A stretch of DNA of 64,000 nt from Leptospira sp. GIMC2001 (GCF_028462125.1 NZ_CP115467.1:124001-188000); one strand, 5' to 3'; positions 9,559 to 19,750 are shown, numbered from the stretch's first letter. Translations and numbers: made by a program. Notes: a model not told the origin generated them from the sequence alone.

Positions 9559-9667
9559 AATATTTAATTTTCTGATGTTGAGTATTGGTGCTTTGGAATA
9601 GAAATAAAAAAATATTTCCCAAGAAAAATAATTGAATTGTTTTGAGAGTTGTTTCTCTTATCACTTT

Positions 9668-10852
9668 ATGAATAGAAATTCCCTCTCGATTTTTGGCCTC
9701 GCCATGATTACATTAATGGCAATAAATCCGATTTTGGCGCAGCCCAAAACAGTCGATTTTCAATTAAAAGCACCTGAAGTTATTGAAATTGGTGCTGGAA
9801 GCAATTTTGACTTTGGTATCGATGTTAAGCTGCCAAAAGGTTTCCATATTTATTTGAAACATTTATCAACTTTAAACTTTAATATTGTTACTGAATTCAA
9901 AGTAGATAATAAGACGGGATTTCTTATTGCTCTGAAATCTGAACCTAAAGGATCTAAAAAAGGAGAAAGCATAATTCTTCCAGGTCAAGGAAATGATAAA
10001 GTTGCAGGAAGTTATAAGCTGAGTCTATCAGAAATCAAAGGTCGAGCTAAGTCAGACGAAATGTACAAGGTTCCGATCTCAATCAAAACACAATTATGTG
10101 ATACGAAAAAAGACGTTTGTCTTCGACCACAAGAACAAAATATAATCTTGAATGTAAAAATTGTAAAAGATAAAGTCGCTTTAAAATCAAGATCCTTGGC
10201 AAAAGATAAAATCAATTGGCTTGATGACGATAATGAAGCTATGAAACTTGCAAAATCACGAGGACAAAAAATCTTAGTTTTATACACAGCAGATTGGTGT
10301 GGACCATGCGTGAATTTAAGTAAAGAAATTCTGTCCAAGCAAGAAGTCGGTGATTATCTTAATAAAAATTATGTTACTTTTAGATATAAAGATGGGGAAT
10401 CCGATGACTCCTATAATTCTAAATATGATATAGAATATTTTCCAACAATGTATCTTGCAGATCAGAATATGAAACCAATCAAAAATGCAGATCCAAGTTG
10501 GGAGAGCCCAAAAAAATTCATCAATTCGATCACGAAATATGCTGTGCCATACAATAGCAATCAGGTATCTTCCTCAACAACGGCACCTAGTTCACCTAGC
10601 AGACCTAGTCTGAATTTATCAATTACGGGTGAAGAATCTGGACAGCTTACTTTGGCTCCGTCGGGAAATTGGGAATATATTGTCGGGAATTCAACGAAGT
10701 ATAGCTTTACTGAGAATAGGCGAGATGAGCATTATATCATAATGCTGAACAATTCTAGTAACGAATGGTTAGCGGTTCCCGTTGAAGGAAAAGGAAAAGT
10801 GCTAGTCTATCGAGAAGATGTATGGAAAGACTATGGGATTGTCTCAAAGTAA
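9668..10852 (+). CDS. Exported DsbD-alpha-like plus thioredoxin-fold protein
   Basis: Periplasmic thiol-disulfide protein. I prefer the ATG at 9668, which gives a tidy signal peptide ending at ILAQP; a TTG 36 bp upstream would add a Cys-containing extension. Mature residues about 25-165 resemble the DsbD alpha (DsbC/DsbD N-terminal) domain, with one Cys in QLCDTKKDVCL. A thioredoxin domain follows with the redox motif ADWCGPC and the cis-Pro loop YFPTMYL. A Ser/Pro-rich linker leads to a C-terminal domain of about 75 residues that I do not recognise. No DsbD-type membrane domain is present, so reductant supply is unknown. A terminator-like hairpin follows. Confidence 0.78.
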   Translation: MNRNSLSIFGLAMITLMAINPILAQPKTVDFQLKAPEVIEIGAGSNFDFGIDVKLPKGFHIYLKHLSTLNFNIVTEFKVDNKTGFLIALKSEPKGSKKGESIILPGQGNDKVAGSYKLSLSEIKGRAKSDEMYKVPISIKTQLCDTKKDVCLRPQEQNIILNVKIVKDKVALKSRSLAKDKINWLDDDNEAMKLAKSRGQKILVLYTADWCGPCVNLSKEILSKQEVGDYLNKNYVTFRYKDGESDDSYNSKYDIEYFPTMYLADQNMKPIKNADPSWESPKKFINSITKYAVPYNSNQVSSSTTAPSSPSRPSLNLSITGEESGQLTLAPSGNWEYIVGNSTKYSFTENRRDEHYIIMLNNSSNEWLAVPVEGKGKVLVYREDVWKDYGIVSK

Positions 10853-10868
10853 TGAATTATTTTCTTCC

Positions 10869-10889
10869 AAGTTACATTTGTAATTTTTT
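10869..10889 (+). terminator. Rho-independent terminator after the thioredoxin-like gene
   Basis: AAGTTAC-ATTT-GTAATTT forms a seven-pair stem (one G-T pair) that runs directly into six T residues. It separates the plus-strand thioredoxin gene from the convergent meaB. Confidence 0.5.
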
Positions 10890-10909
10890 ATTTATAAAAT
10901 GTTGGATAC

Positions 10910-11971
10910 TTAAGATTCCATCAATTCGCGTATTGCGGTGAGACTCGTAATCTCACCCTTTACTACACGGTCTTCTAAAGATTTTGCCTTTTCTTTTCGG
11001 TTGGGTTTCGCATAGAAATTATCTTGTATTGCTTCTGTGAGAAATTCACGAAACCAATATCGAGTTTGTTCTTTGCGATTTCTGGTGTAGTACCCATTTT
11101 CTTTTGTTAGTTGAATATACTCTTCAATATGATTCCATACTTGATCAATTCCTGTCGCTTCTGTCGAAGAACAGGTGAGAACTTTTGGAATCCAGTTTGA
11201 TGCAGTCGGTGGAAATAGATGGAGTGCCGCAGAATACTCTGATTTCGCACCTGTCGCTTTATGGAAATTATCCCCATCAGCCTTATTGATTGCAATCATA
11301 TCTGCCATCTCCATAATTCCGCGCTTGATTCCTTGCAATTCGTCTCCTGCACCAGCGAGCATAAGAAGAAGAAAAAAATCGACCATTGAATGAACCGCTG
11401 TTTCCGATTGGCCGACACCAACTGTTTCGATTAGTATTGTATCAAAACCCGCAGCTTCACACAATAGTGTAGTCTCACGAGTTTTTCTTGCTACGCCACC
11501 AAGTGATCCGCCTGCTGGAGAAGGTCGGATATAAGCATGAGGATTCTTGGATAGATTCTCCATTCGAGTCTTATCACCAAGAATGCTTCCATGGGATCTC
11601 TGAGATGTGGGATCGATTGCTAGAACTGCTAGTTTTTTATTTTTGGAAATAATATATTCCCCAAATGCTTCGATAAAGGTTGATTTACCAACACCTGGAA
11701 CTCCAGTTATTCCGATTCGGATGGAATTGCCAGTATAAGGTAATAATTTTTCAATTATTTCCGAAGCTATAAGATGATGTTCATGATTGTTGGATTCAAC
11801 TAAAGTTATTCCTTTACTAAGCATTAATAAATCTTGTTTCAAAATACCTTGAACATATTCATCAACTTTCAAAACATTCTTTTTATTTTTGGATACGTTG
11901 GTCTTAAGATTTGGATTGAGTGAGCTTACTTGTTCTACACCTTTGGATATCTTCAGCGCCGATTCTTTCAT
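10910..11971 (-). CDS. meaB: Methylmalonyl-CoA mutase-associated GTPase MeaB
   Basis: G3E-family P-loop GTPase of 353 residues that loads and protects adenosylcobalamin in methylmalonyl-CoA mutase. Walker A GITGVPGVGKST lies at about 87-98, followed by AIDPTSQRSHGSILGDKTRM, the Walker B/G3 segment ILIETVGVGQSE and the base-specificity motif NKADG. The N-terminus is about 40 residues longer than in typical MeaB. It is the third gene of a mutase, PrsW-like, meaB run on the minus strand (3 bp gap to the PrsW-like gene), which fits co-expression with its client enzyme. Confidence 0.93.
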   Translation of the reverse strand: MKESALKISKGVEQVSSLNPNLKTNVSKNKKNVLKVDEYVQGILKQDLLMLSKGITLVESNNHEHHLIASEIIEKLLPYTGNSIRIGITGVPGVGKSTFIEAFGEYIISKNKKLAVLAIDPTSQRSHGSILGDKTRMENLSKNPHAYIRPSPAGGSLGGVARKTRETTLLCEAAGFDTILIETVGVGQSETAVHSMVDFFLLLMLAGAGDELQGIKRGIMEMADMIAINKADGDNFHKATGAKSEYSAALHLFPPTASNWIPKVLTCSSTEATGIDQVWNHIEEYIQLTKENGYYTRNRKEQTRYWFREFLTEAIQDNFYAKPNRKEKAKSLEDRVVKGEITSLTAIRELMES

Positions 11972-11974
11972 TGA

Positions 11975-13207
11975 TCAAATTATTTCTTGGTCTACTTGCT
12001 GATTGGGTTTCGATTCTTTGACTTTTAGAACAAAATATCCTGTAAATAACAATAGGTATCCGAGCAAAAAAACATCCATCGACAAGCTGTTTGTTGAATC
12101 TTCTAAAGAGATTGTAAATATATAAATTAAACTTAATGTAACCGAAAGGATTGCAAGGGCAATAAAGCTTATATATCGAAATTTTGTTTTCTTTCGAATC
12201 AATCGAGTTGGATCTATTTCAGTTGCTTTTCTATCGAATGATCTTCCATAATGGAATAGGAAATAAGTTATTGTGACTAGTACTAGTATTGAAGCTAGAT
12301 TCTCCAAGGCAAGCGAAGTATTGTCTATGAATTCATTCCAGCTATCAGCATAGTGAAGAGCAAGTAGAGTAGTCGTTACAAAGAATACAAAACTCATCAA
12401 TTTGAACAGATTGGATAATAAATTTAGAAGGATTGGGTTTGCAGTTTTTGCAATCCGAACTTCTTTTTTGTAAGACACACTTCCATCTTCCGATTGAATC
12501 AATTGCTCACTTGTAACAACATCCATTTCCAAAGAGTGGATGTTTTCAAAATCATGTTTTAGTGCTGATTTGAAATATTTATGGGTGAGAATTCCACAAT
12601 ATACAACGATGACGGGTGCAAAAATCATTGTCATCCCATAACTTAAAAAAGTATTGAACAATCCGTGCGCTACAGAGACAAAACCTAATCCTCGAATAAA
12701 CATAGTCGCTTGACTAGCACCATCAAATTTATGTTTTGCGAGCCAGTATCCTGATATCGCTCCCCAGAAAATATGTCCAGGAACAGAGAGTCCCGCCCGA
12801 ATGATTCCCGTTTCGAAACCATGATCGAAAACATAAAAAATATTCTCAAATACAGCAAACCCACCGCCGGCACAAGCTCCGTAAACCAAACCATCCGTTA
12901 GTTCATCAAAATGCGTATTATTGTAAGAATAATACCTAGTGACTAACCATTTCCCTAGTTCTTCCGTGAAACCTACAATACAAATCATGTATAGAGCATA
13001 GAGCGGAGCAAAACCAGCAAACATTTCTTCAGGAATATAAGTTTGAAGTAAGCCGATTGGAAAAACCAAAGCAGCACCCCAGAAAAAAGTTTTGAGCACA
13101 ATGCCAACAGGCTCTTTTCTATGCTTGTCCATTCCGTAGTAGATGGTTACATAGATTAAGCCAGGCAAGACAGCTAGTGCCAATAGAACAAAAGGGTTAC
13201 TCAGCAT
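11975..13207 (-). CDS. PrsW-family intramembrane metalloprotease
   Basis: Multi-pass membrane protein of 410 residues. The PrsW signature is complete: GFTEELGKW (paired Glu), FAVFENIFYV (Glu), VPGHIFWGAISGYW (His) and VAHGLFNTF (His), within about eight N-terminal helices. A cytoplasmic loop and four to five further helices form the C-terminal half, which is longer than in Bacillus PrsW. The gene sits between the methylmalonyl-CoA mutase and MeaB genes with short gaps. The substrate is unknown, and a link to propionate metabolism rests only on position. Confidence 0.82.
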   Translation of the reverse strand: MLSNPFVLLALAVLPGLIYVTIYYGMDKHRKEPVGIVLKTFFWGAALVFPIGLLQTYIPEEMFAGFAPLYALYMICIVGFTEELGKWLVTRYYSYNNTHFDELTDGLVYGACAGGGFAVFENIFYVFDHGFETGIIRAGLSVPGHIFWGAISGYWLAKHKFDGASQATMFIRGLGFVSVAHGLFNTFLSYGMTMIFAPVIVVYCGILTHKYFKSALKHDFENIHSLEMDVVTSEQLIQSEDGSVSYKKEVRIAKTANPILLNLLSNLFKLMSFVFFVTTTLLALHYADSWNEFIDNTSLALENLASILVLVTITYFLFHYGRSFDRKATEIDPTRLIRKKTKFRYISFIALAILSVTLSLIYIFTISLEDSTNSLSMDVFLLGYLLLFTGYFVLKVKESKPNQQVDQEII

Positions 13208-13253
13208 TTTATTAATATCCTTGTCGAATCAAAGAATTGATGATCTAACTAAG

Positions 13254-15407
13254 CTAAGCTGCTCTTCGAGTTGAAAGCAGAATTTCAAGAATCTGCTTAG
13301 CCGCAAGAGATATTACAGTCCCTGGTCCAAAAACTCCTGCAACACCTGCATTGTAGAGAAACTCATAGTCTTGATGGGGAATCACTCCTCCAACAATCAC
13401 TAGCACATCGTCTGCACCCAACTTTTTTAATTCTTCGATTACTTGTGGAACTAAAGTTTTATGGCCTGCAGCGAGGGAAGAGACACCTAAGATATGCACA
13501 TCATTCTCTACTGCTTGTTTGGCGACTTCAGCTGGAGTTTGAAACAATGGACCTATATCAACATCGAATCCAAGGTCAGCAAAACTTGTGGAAATAACTT
13601 TTGCCCCGCGGTCATGTCCGTCTTGTCCCATTTTCGCAACCATGATTCTTGGTCGCCTTCCTTCTAACTTAGCAAATTCATCAGCAAGGTTTCTTGCATC
13701 TAGAAAACTTGAGTCTTCAGAGATCTCCGAAGAGTAAACACCAGATATAGATCGAATCACAGCCTTATACCTCCCGAATACTTTTTCCATTGCATAAGAA
13801 ATCTCGCCTAGAGTTGCACGCTTTCTTGCGGCATCAACGGCAAGTTCCAAAAGATTTCCTTTGCCTGTTTCTGACGCACTTGTGATCGCATTGAGTGCAG
13901 CTTCTACAGCTTGTGGATCTCTTTCTTTTTTGAGTTTTGCCAATCGTTCAAGCTGTGCATTTCGTACAGCAGTATTATCAATATCGAGAATATCAATTGG
14001 ATCTTCTTTGGCGAGTCGGTATTTGTTTACACCAACAATAACATCTTTACCAGAATCGATTCTTGCTTGCTTTCTTGCTGCAGCTTCTTCGATTCGCATT
14101 TTCGGAATGCCAGTTTCGATTGCTTTTGCCATTCCACCTAATTTTTCTACTTCTTCGATAAGCTCCCAGGCTTTGTGGGCGATATCGTGAGTCAGTTTTT
14201 CTACATAGTAGGAACCAGCCCAAGGATCAACCACCTTACAGATATTTGTTTCTTCTTGAAGATAGATCTGAGTATTTCTTGCAATCCTCGCACTAAAATC
14301 TGTAGGAAGAGCAATCGCTTCATCCAGTGCATTGGTATGTAGAGATTGAGTATGTCCAAGTGCAGCTGCCATTGCTTCAATGCAAGTTCTAGCAACATTA
14401 TTGAATGGATCTTGTTCAGTAAGAGACCAACCTGAAGTTTGGCAGTGGGTTCGAAGTGCCATGGATTTTGCGTTTTTAGGATTGAATTTTTTTACAATTT
14501 TTGCCCAGAGTAGGCGTCCTGCTCGCATCTTTGCGATTTCCATAAAATGATTCATTCCAATTGCCCAGAAAAAAGAAAGTCTTGGAGCAAATGCATCCAC
14601 ATCTAAACCAGACTCAATTCCAGTTCTTAGATATTCAAGTCCGTCCGCAAGAGTATAAGCTAACTCAAGATCGGCGGTAGCTCCTGCTTCTTGCATATGA
14701 TAACCGGATATGGAAATGGAATTGAATTTTGGCATAAACCGCGAGGTATATGAAAAAATATCAGCGATGATTTTCATAGAATGCTTTGGAGGATAGATAT
14801 ATGTATTTCTCACCATGAATTCTTTTAGAATATCATTTTGAATAGTGCCCGACAATTTTTCCGCAGGAACACCTTGCTCTTCTCCAGCTACGATAAAGAA
14901 GGCCATGATAGGAATCACTGCTCCATTCATTGTCATGGAAACAGACATTTGATCGAGAGGTATCTGATCAAAAAGTATTTTCATATCGAGAATGGAATCG
15001 ATAGCGACTCCGGCTTTTCCAACGTCTCCTACAACTCGATCATGATCGGAGTCATATCCTCTATGAGTGGCAAGGTCAAAAGCAACTGATAATCCTTTCT
15101 GACCTGCAGCAAGATTTCTTCTATAGAAAGCGTTCGATTCTTCAGCAGTGGAAAATCCTGCATACTGTCGAACAGTCCAAGGTTGCATAACATACATGGT
15201 CGAGTATGGACCTCGAAGAAAGGGTGGAAGTCCTGCTGCATAATTTAGATGCTCTAAATCTTTTTTATCTTCGGATGAATACGATTTCTTGACATTGATT
15301 CCTTCAGGAGTAGCCCATTCAGATTCGTTAGCAGATTGGGGAGCGCTTGAATTCGCAGAAGTAAAGAAATTTTTTGAAAAAGGAATCTCTGAAAAATTAG
15401 GTCTCAT
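13254..15407 (-). CDS. scpA: Methylmalonyl-CoA mutase
   Basis: Adenosylcobalamin enzyme of 717 residues interconverting methylmalonyl-CoA and succinyl-CoA. The N-terminal TIM barrel shows [25 protein letters not shown] and [21 protein letters not shown]. The C-terminal B12 domain has the base-off motif [13 protein letters not shown] (DxHxxG) and [12 protein letters not shown]. It is a single-chain large-subunit type with no separate small subunit in view. It heads a minus-strand run with the PrsW-like gene and meaB. The role would be odd-chain fatty acid and propionate metabolism, in keeping with the fatty-acid-based carbon use of leptospires. Confidence 0.96.
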   Translation of the reverse strand: MRPNFSEIPFSKNFFTSANSSAPQSANESEWATPEGINVKKSYSSEDKKDLEHLNYAAGLPPFLRGPYSTMYVMQPWTVRQYAGFSTAEESNAFYRRNLAAGQKGLSVAFDLATHRGYDSDHDRVVGDVGKAGVAIDSILDMKILFDQIPLDQMSVSMTMNGAVIPIMAFFIVAGEEQGVPAEKLSGTIQNDILKEFMVRNTYIYPPKHSMKIIADIFSYTSRFMPKFNSISISGYHMQEAGATADLELAYTLADGLEYLRTGIESGLDVDAFAPRLSFFWAIGMNHFMEIAKMRAGRLLWAKIVKKFNPKNAKSMALRTHCQTSGWSLTEQDPFNNVARTCIEAMAAALGHTQSLHTNALDEAIALPTDFSARIARNTQIYLQEETNICKVVDPWAGSYYVEKLTHDIAHKAWELIEEVEKLGGMAKAIETGIPKMRIEEAAARKQARIDSGKDVIVGVNKYRLAKEDPIDILDIDNTAVRNAQLERLAKLKKERDPQAVEAALNAITSASETGKGNLLELAVDAARKRATLGEISYAMEKVFGRYKAVIRSISGVYSSEISEDSSFLDARNLADEFAKLEGRRPRIMVAKMGQDGHDRGAKVISTSFADLGFDVDIGPLFQTPAEVAKQAVENDVHILGVSSLAAGHKTLVPQVIEELKKLGADDVLVIVGGVIPHQDYEFLYNAGVAGVFGPGTVISLAAKQILEILLSTRRAA

Positions 15408-15454
15408 ATCGTTTACCCTGTCTAAATTTTCGAATTTGGCAAGTTAAAAACTAT

Positions 15455-15916
15455 TTAAAACAAAGTTTCAGAGGTTGGCGGATTCTCCGAATCAATAATA
15501 TTTCGAAAGCGAGCAATTCGCAATCGATTGGCAAAGACATCCCAAAGTCCTATCCACGAATGGGAACGAACTTCTATATGGTTTTGGTCTTTGGGGAAAA
15601 ATAATTCCACCCGGTCAGGGAAGCGAAAAACTTTTGTAAAATAGGTAACGCGAATGTATTGGTCGGAAATTACTTCGTCAATATGAATATTTTCGGAGTT
15701 TTCAAAATAGGTATGCATTCTCTTGAAGGCTGTCGATGAATCATAATTATAAGTGATAGGCTCAATATGGTGAATATAATTGTATTCCCAACTACCACTT
15801 GAAACACAGTTAGGTGATGGAGCACAGCCATGCAATTGTCCTTCTTTATCAACTCCATAAAAAGGACTTAAAATACTCATGCAACAAATTATAAAAATAC
15901 CGATTCCAGCTTCCAT
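15455..15916 (-). CDS. DUF1499 family protein
   Basis: Protein of 153 residues with a hydrophobic N-terminus (residues 3-18) that may be a signal peptide. The DUF1499 pattern is visible: APSPNCVSSGSWEYNYIHHIEPITY, an AF.RM helix, IRVTYFTKVFRFPDRVELFF, and HIEVRSHSWIGLWDVFANRLRI. The family is widespread in proteobacteria and algae, without an agreed function. It lies 47 bp upstream of the mutase gene on the same strand, so it may be co-transcribed with it. Confidence 0.78.
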   Translation of the reverse strand: MEAGIGIFIICCMSILSPFYGVDKEGQLHGCAPSPNCVSSGSWEYNYIHHIEPITYNYDSSTAFKRMHTYFENSENIHIDEVISDQYIRVTYFTKVFRFPDRVELFFPKDQNHIEVRSHSWIGLWDVFANRLRIARFRNIIDSENPPTSETLF

Positions 15917-15984
15917 CGTTCAATCCCTTTTCTAGAAAAAATATAATCCAATATTCCAAATTTTGAATGTGAAAATTTCTTTCT

Positions 15985-18021
15985 CTATGTTTGTAGCTTT
16001 TCCCATTCCTCTAAAGAATTGTTGATTATAAGATTCAAATTTTCTATTTCTTTCGAAAATTCAAGAAGTTTACTTGGGTTCGAAGTATGTTCGATCATCT
16101 GTGATTCAATTTCCGATTTTTTTGTTTCAGAATTTGCGATCAGTTTTTCCAACTCTTTGATTTTTCTTTCCACTTTATAACTCAATTTGGGTTTATCTTT
16201 GACAGCCTGCGATTGCGCGCTGGTTTTAGAATCGGATTGAGATAGATTGGATGGATTTTTGCCATCGAAATTTTCTGAACTTGATTTTGCCAAATTACCA
16301 GAAGTCACTGATTTCGGATTGCCATGCGATCCATTTTTGTCCGACGCATCATCATTGTTTGATTCATCTTTCGAAATTGAGTTCAATGAACCCGAGCCAG
16401 AAGAAATACTGTCCTTAGATTTGGATTTTTTGCTTTCATCTAAATATTCAGAATAGGAAAGATGGGATTGAATCAACTCACCTTTTTCTCCAAAAACAAG
16501 AAGTGAATTGGCGATCCGATCCATAAAATATCTATCATGGGAAACCAGTATAACACATCCAGGAAAATCAATTAAAAATTCTTCCAATACACTCAATGTT
16601 TGAATATCCAAATCGTTAGTCGGCTCATCTAACAAAAGAAAGTTGGGGTTCTTCATGAGAATCTCAACCAAATACAATCGTCTTTTCTCACCACCGGATA
16701 ATTTTTCGATTGGTGAATATTGAATCTCACCTGGAAAAAGGAATCGCTCAAGTAATTTAGAAGCGGTAATTTTGGTTCCGTCTTCGAGTGTTATGGAATC
16801 GCCAGATTTTTTCTTGATATAGTCAACGACCTTCATGGTCGGATCTAACTCAGCTGACATTTGATCAAAATATCCGAATATAGTATTGATCCCTGGTTTG
16901 ATAGATCCGCTATCTGGTTCGATTCTTCCAGCTATAAGATTGAGGAAGGTCGATTTGCCCGAACCATTTGGCCCAACGATTCCAAGGCGTTCACTTTTCT
17001 TAAAATGATAGGTAAAAGAACTTAGAATACTTCTTTCAGCAAAGGCTTTTGTAAGATTTTTTACTTCAAGAATTGTCTTACCTTGACGTGATGCAATAGA
17101 ACCCAATTCCAATTTTTTATCAACTGCGTATTTTTCGCGGTTATCAATTTCTTCATATCTTTGTATTCTTGCTTTTTGCTTGGTTCCGCGAGCTTTCGGT
17201 TGTCTTCTCAACCATTCAATTTCTTTTCGAAGAAAGCTTTTTGCTTTTTCTTCCAATCTTTCTTCTACTTCGCGGATTTCGTTTTTCTTTTCTAGATAAT
17301 CACCATATTTACCATCGAAGACTCGGATTTTCTTGCGATCAATTTCAACGATTTTATCGACGACTCGGTCAAGAAAATACCTATCATGAGTAATGATAAG
17401 TATTGCCTTATCTGTTTCCAAGAGATAGTTTTCCAACCACAGAATCGTCTCGACATCCAAATGGTTTGTTGGCTCATCTAATACAAGTAAGTTGCTATCT
17501 TCGAGGATCAACTTGACAATTTCAACCTTTTTGCGCATTCCTCCAGAAAGCTCGCTCATCTTCTTGTCGAGATCGTCAATTCCTAACTCTTTCAACATAG
17601 ATTGGAAATTGGTTTCCGTCTCCCATGCGTTCATTCTGTCCATTTCTGCCATGGCGTCATTGAATTTCGACTCAGCGGATTCGGAATGGTCATGCTCTAA
17701 TGCTTCACATGCGATCTCATAATTGCGAATAGCAGCAAACAATCGGTTGTCAGTTTTTAGGATATGATCTTGAATGCTTTCCGTTGGCACATAAGGTGGA
17801 TCTTGGAGTAGGGCAGCAATTTTTAGTTCTTTGTTTCGAACAATTTGCCCTTTATCAATTTCTTCTTTGCCGAGTAGGATACGAAGGAATGTAGATTTAC
17901 CCGAACCATTGGTTCCTATAATCGCCATTTTCTCACCTTCGGAGATTCCGAGGTTTACGTCAGTGAATAGAGTTTTAGGGCCAATGGATTTTGTAACGGA
18001 TTGCGCAGATAATAGGATCAT
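15985..18021 (-). CDS. uup: ABC-F family ATPase, Uup-like
   Basis: Soluble duplicated ATPase of 678 residues acting on ribosomes or branched DNA in its family. It has two ABC cassettes and no membrane helices: first cassette GTNGSGKSTFLRIL, LSGGMRKKVEI, LLVLDEPTNHLD; second GPNGSGKSTFLNLI, LSGGEKRRLYLVE, LLLDEPTNDLD. A charged linker region of the P-site-tRNA-interaction type lies between them (KSFLRKEIEWLRRQPKARGT). The last 130 residues are a Ser/Asn/Lys-rich stretch followed by a coiled coil (ELEKLIANSETKKSEIESQ), as in Uup. Subfamily assignment rests on this tail and is moderate. The start directly abuts the upstream gene's stop. Confidence 0.88.
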   Translation of the reverse strand: MILLSAQSVTKSIGPKTLFTDVNLGISEGEKMAIIGTNGSGKSTFLRILLGKEEIDKGQIVRNKELKIAALLQDPPYVPTESIQDHILKTDNRLFAAIRNYEIACEALEHDHSESAESKFNDAMAEMDRMNAWETETNFQSMLKELGIDDLDKKMSELSGGMRKKVEIVKLILEDSNLLVLDEPTNHLDVETILWLENYLLETDKAILIITHDRYFLDRVVDKIVEIDRKKIRVFDGKYGDYLEKKNEIREVEERLEEKAKSFLRKEIEWLRRQPKARGTKQKARIQRYEEIDNREKYAVDKKLELGSIASRQGKTILEVKNLTKAFAERSILSSFTYHFKKSERLGIVGPNGSGKSTFLNLIAGRIEPDSGSIKPGINTIFGYFDQMSAELDPTMKVVDYIKKKSGDSITLEDGTKITASKLLERFLFPGEIQYSPIEKLSGGEKRRLYLVEILMKNPNFLLLDEPTNDLDIQTLSVLEEFLIDFPGCVILVSHDRYFMDRIANSLLVFGEKGELIQSHLSYSEYLDESKKSKSKDSISSGSGSLNSISKDESNNDDASDKNGSHGNPKSVTSGNLAKSSSENFDGKNPSNLSQSDSKTSAQSQAVKDKPKLSYKVERKIKELEKLIANSETKKSEIESQMIEHTSNPSKLLEFSKEIENLNLIINNSLEEWEKLQT

Positions 18022-18366
18022 TTATAAATTTTTTTTCTTAAGCTTTGTCGATTGATTCGAATTTTTTGTTTTTTGAGATTTGGATTGAGAACTAGATTTG
18101 GTTGATTGATCAGATGCCGTCTCCGATTTGTTAGTTGCTTGATTGGCTTGGTGAGAAGTTTGGTTACGGAGTGTATCATTGGATGCTATAAGGCTTGTGA
18201 TCTGTTCCAAAATTCCCGATTTTTTTACAGCAGTTAGAATTCTGGATCCAATTCTCAGTGAATGTTGGACATCTTGAAGCTCGATTTTCATTTCAAGCTT
18301 TCGAACCTCAAGTAACATCCTTAGCTCTTCGAGATTCATATCCTTTGGGGCTTTCGGTAAGGGCAT
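18022..18366 (-). CDS. Small hypothetical Ser/Thr/Gln-rich protein (YqjK position)
   Basis: Protein of 114 residues. The N-terminal half is helical (LEELRMLLEVRKLEMKIEL) and the C-terminal half is a low-complexity Ser/Gln/Lys/Thr tail. I do not recognise a family. It starts within the stop codon of the YqjE-like gene (TAATG) and its stop abuts the ABC-F start, so all are translated from one message. Its place after YqjD- and YqjE-like genes resembles yqjK of enteric bacteria, but sequence similarity is not evident. Confidence 0.6.
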   Translation of the reverse strand: MPLPKAPKDMNLEELRMLLEVRKLEMKIELQDVQHSLRIGSRILTAVKKSGILEQITSLIASNDTLRNQTSHQANQATNKSETASDQSTKSSSQSKSQKTKNSNQSTKLKKKNL

Positions 18367-18707
18367 TAGAACTTTCCTAATAGGAATCTCAGGAAAAGAA
18401 AGGATACCAAAAGAAATGAAAAACCAGTAGCAAGCGATGCTTGTATTGGACTAAGCGCTCCAAATTTTTCATAACTGAGATAAATGCTCTGAGAAATGTA
18501 AGCAAGTCCTATGCAAATTGTAAAAAAAGCTAAGACAAACCAGATTCCTTTGATGATCAGTTTTGTTAGAAAAATTTCTGTATGCTTTTGCGCATACAAG
18601 AGTAGAGCATCCAGATAATCGATGACTTTTTCAAGTAATCTTTCTAGAGAACCCTTTATCCCTTTTGATTTTGTTTTATTAGCTGCTTTATTTGTTTCCG
18701 TTGCCAT
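18366..18707 (-). CDS. YqjE-like two-helix membrane protein
   Basis: Membrane protein of 113 residues. A charged N-terminus with a helix (LERLLEKVIDYLDALLLYAQKH) is followed by two membrane segments (about 52-72 and 88-110), as in the phage-holin-like YqjE/DUF1469 proteins. It is 11 bp downstream of a DUF883/YqjD-like gene, the same order as in enteric bacteria, which supports the assignment. The family is thought to act at the inner membrane, but the function is unsettled. Confidence 0.65.
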   Translation of the reverse strand: MATETNKAANKTKSKGIKGSLERLLEKVIDYLDALLLYAQKHTEIFLTKLIIKGIWFVLAFFTICIGLAYISQSIYLSYEKFGALSPIQASLATGFSFLLVSFLFLRFLLGKF

Positions 18708-18718
18708 TGAGCTTGCGA

Positions 18719-18997
18719 TTAATCACGGCGCATCAATGCAGAGAGGATAATTCCTACTCCAACACCGATTCCTAATCCCCATAGCACTGCCTTCTTCGGA
18801 TGTTCTTCTACGTATTCTTCAACATGATCAACAAATTCCTTAGCACGAACAGATGCTTCACCACCAATGAGTCTTGCCATGTCCCGAACATCGTTTACGT
18901 TCTCAAGATATTTCTCTCTTGCTTTATCTTTTAATTCTTTTGCTTTATTTTTATAATTCTTTATTTCTTGTTCAAGACTAGTTGCTGTTTTTTCCAT
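18719..18997 (-). CDS. DUF883 (YqjD/ElaB-like) membrane-anchored protein
   Basis: Protein of 92 residues with a long amphipathic helix rich in Lys/Glu (about 1-65) and a single C-terminal anchor containing GLGIGVGVGIILSALMRRD, the typical DUF883 tail. Related enteric YqjD and ElaB are membrane-bound proteins that associate with ribosomes in stationary phase; that role is known for the family, not shown here. It lies 27 bp downstream of the OmpR-type regulator gene and probably shares its transcript. Confidence 0.75.
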   Translation of the reverse strand: MEKTATSLEQEIKNYKNKAKELKDKAREKYLENVNDVRDMARLIGGEASVRAKEFVDHVEEYVEEHPKKAVLWGLGIGVGVGIILSALMRRD

Positions 18998-19024
18998 GAT
19001 CCCTCCGATCTCGCCTAACGGAAA

Positions 19025-19750
19025 TTAATCCGGTATGATGATATTGTCGTAATTGTCCGAGAATCTATATCCTATGCCCCAGATTGTTTCAATCCATTCT
19101 GGTTGTGCAGAATTTTTTTCTAATTTAGAACGTATTCTCTTGATATGACTATCAATCATTCTTTCAAATCCATCCCATTCTACACCCCAGACCGATTCCA
19201 AAATCATTTCGCGACTGAAGACTTTGCCTGGTGAACTCGCAAGCAATTGTAAAATATCAAATTCTTTACGTGAAATATTAATGATGTTCTCGTTCAAAGT
19301 TACGCGACGTCGAATCGGATCTATCTTAAGAGCTCCACGAATGATTTCGCCACCGGATCCAATATTGGGTTTGATTCCAATCTTCTTATCCCATCTGCGA
19401 AAGAATACATCAACTCTGGTTTTCAATTCACGAACGGAAAAAGGTTTGGTGATATAATCATCCGCTCCCAATTCCAATCCCATGATGCGGTCAATTTCTT
19501 CTGTTCTTGCAGATAGTATAAATATGGGAGTAGATTCATCTGTCTTTCGAATGCTTCGACAGACATCCATTCCATCGAGATCAGGAAGACTAAGATCCAA
19601 AATGATTAGATCGGGATGACTTACTTTATAATGCTTCAGTCCTTCTTCACCAGTCGACTGAATGACAGTTGTGTAATGAGAGGAATCAAGCGACTTTCGA
19701 ATCAAGTTCCCGATATCCGGATCATCCTCGATTACCAAAATATTTTTCAT
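19025..19750 (-). CDS. OmpR/PhoB-family response regulator (orphan)
   Basis: Response regulator of 241 residues. Receiver domain residues: acidic pocket Glu8/Asp9/Asp10, phospho-acceptor Asp52 ([12 protein letters not shown]), ILSA with conserved Ser, and DYITKPFS with the conserved Lys. A winged-helix effector domain covers about 140-235 ([25 protein letters not shown] is split by the expected turn; [14 protein letters not shown] is the recognition helix; [12 protein letters not shown] the wing). No histidine kinase is adjacent. It leads a run of small membrane-protein genes, which may be its targets or simply co-transcribed. Confidence 0.9.
   Translation of the reverse strand: MKNILVIEDDPDIGNLIRKSLDSSHYTTVIQSTGEEGLKHYKVSHPDLIILDLSLPDLDGMDVCRSIRKTDESTPIFILSARTEEIDRIMGLELGADDYITKPFSVRELKTRVDVFFRRWDKKIGIKPNIGSGGEIIRGALKIDPIRRRVTLNENIINISRKEFDILQLLASSPGKVFSREMILESVWGVEWDGFERMIDSHIKRIRSKLEKNSAQPEWIETIWGIGYRFSDNYDNIIIPD

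Noticed and set aside
13861..14190. Open frame antisense to methylmalonyl-CoA mutase
   Set aside because: The mutase is unmistakable across this stretch; the antisense translation has no family features.
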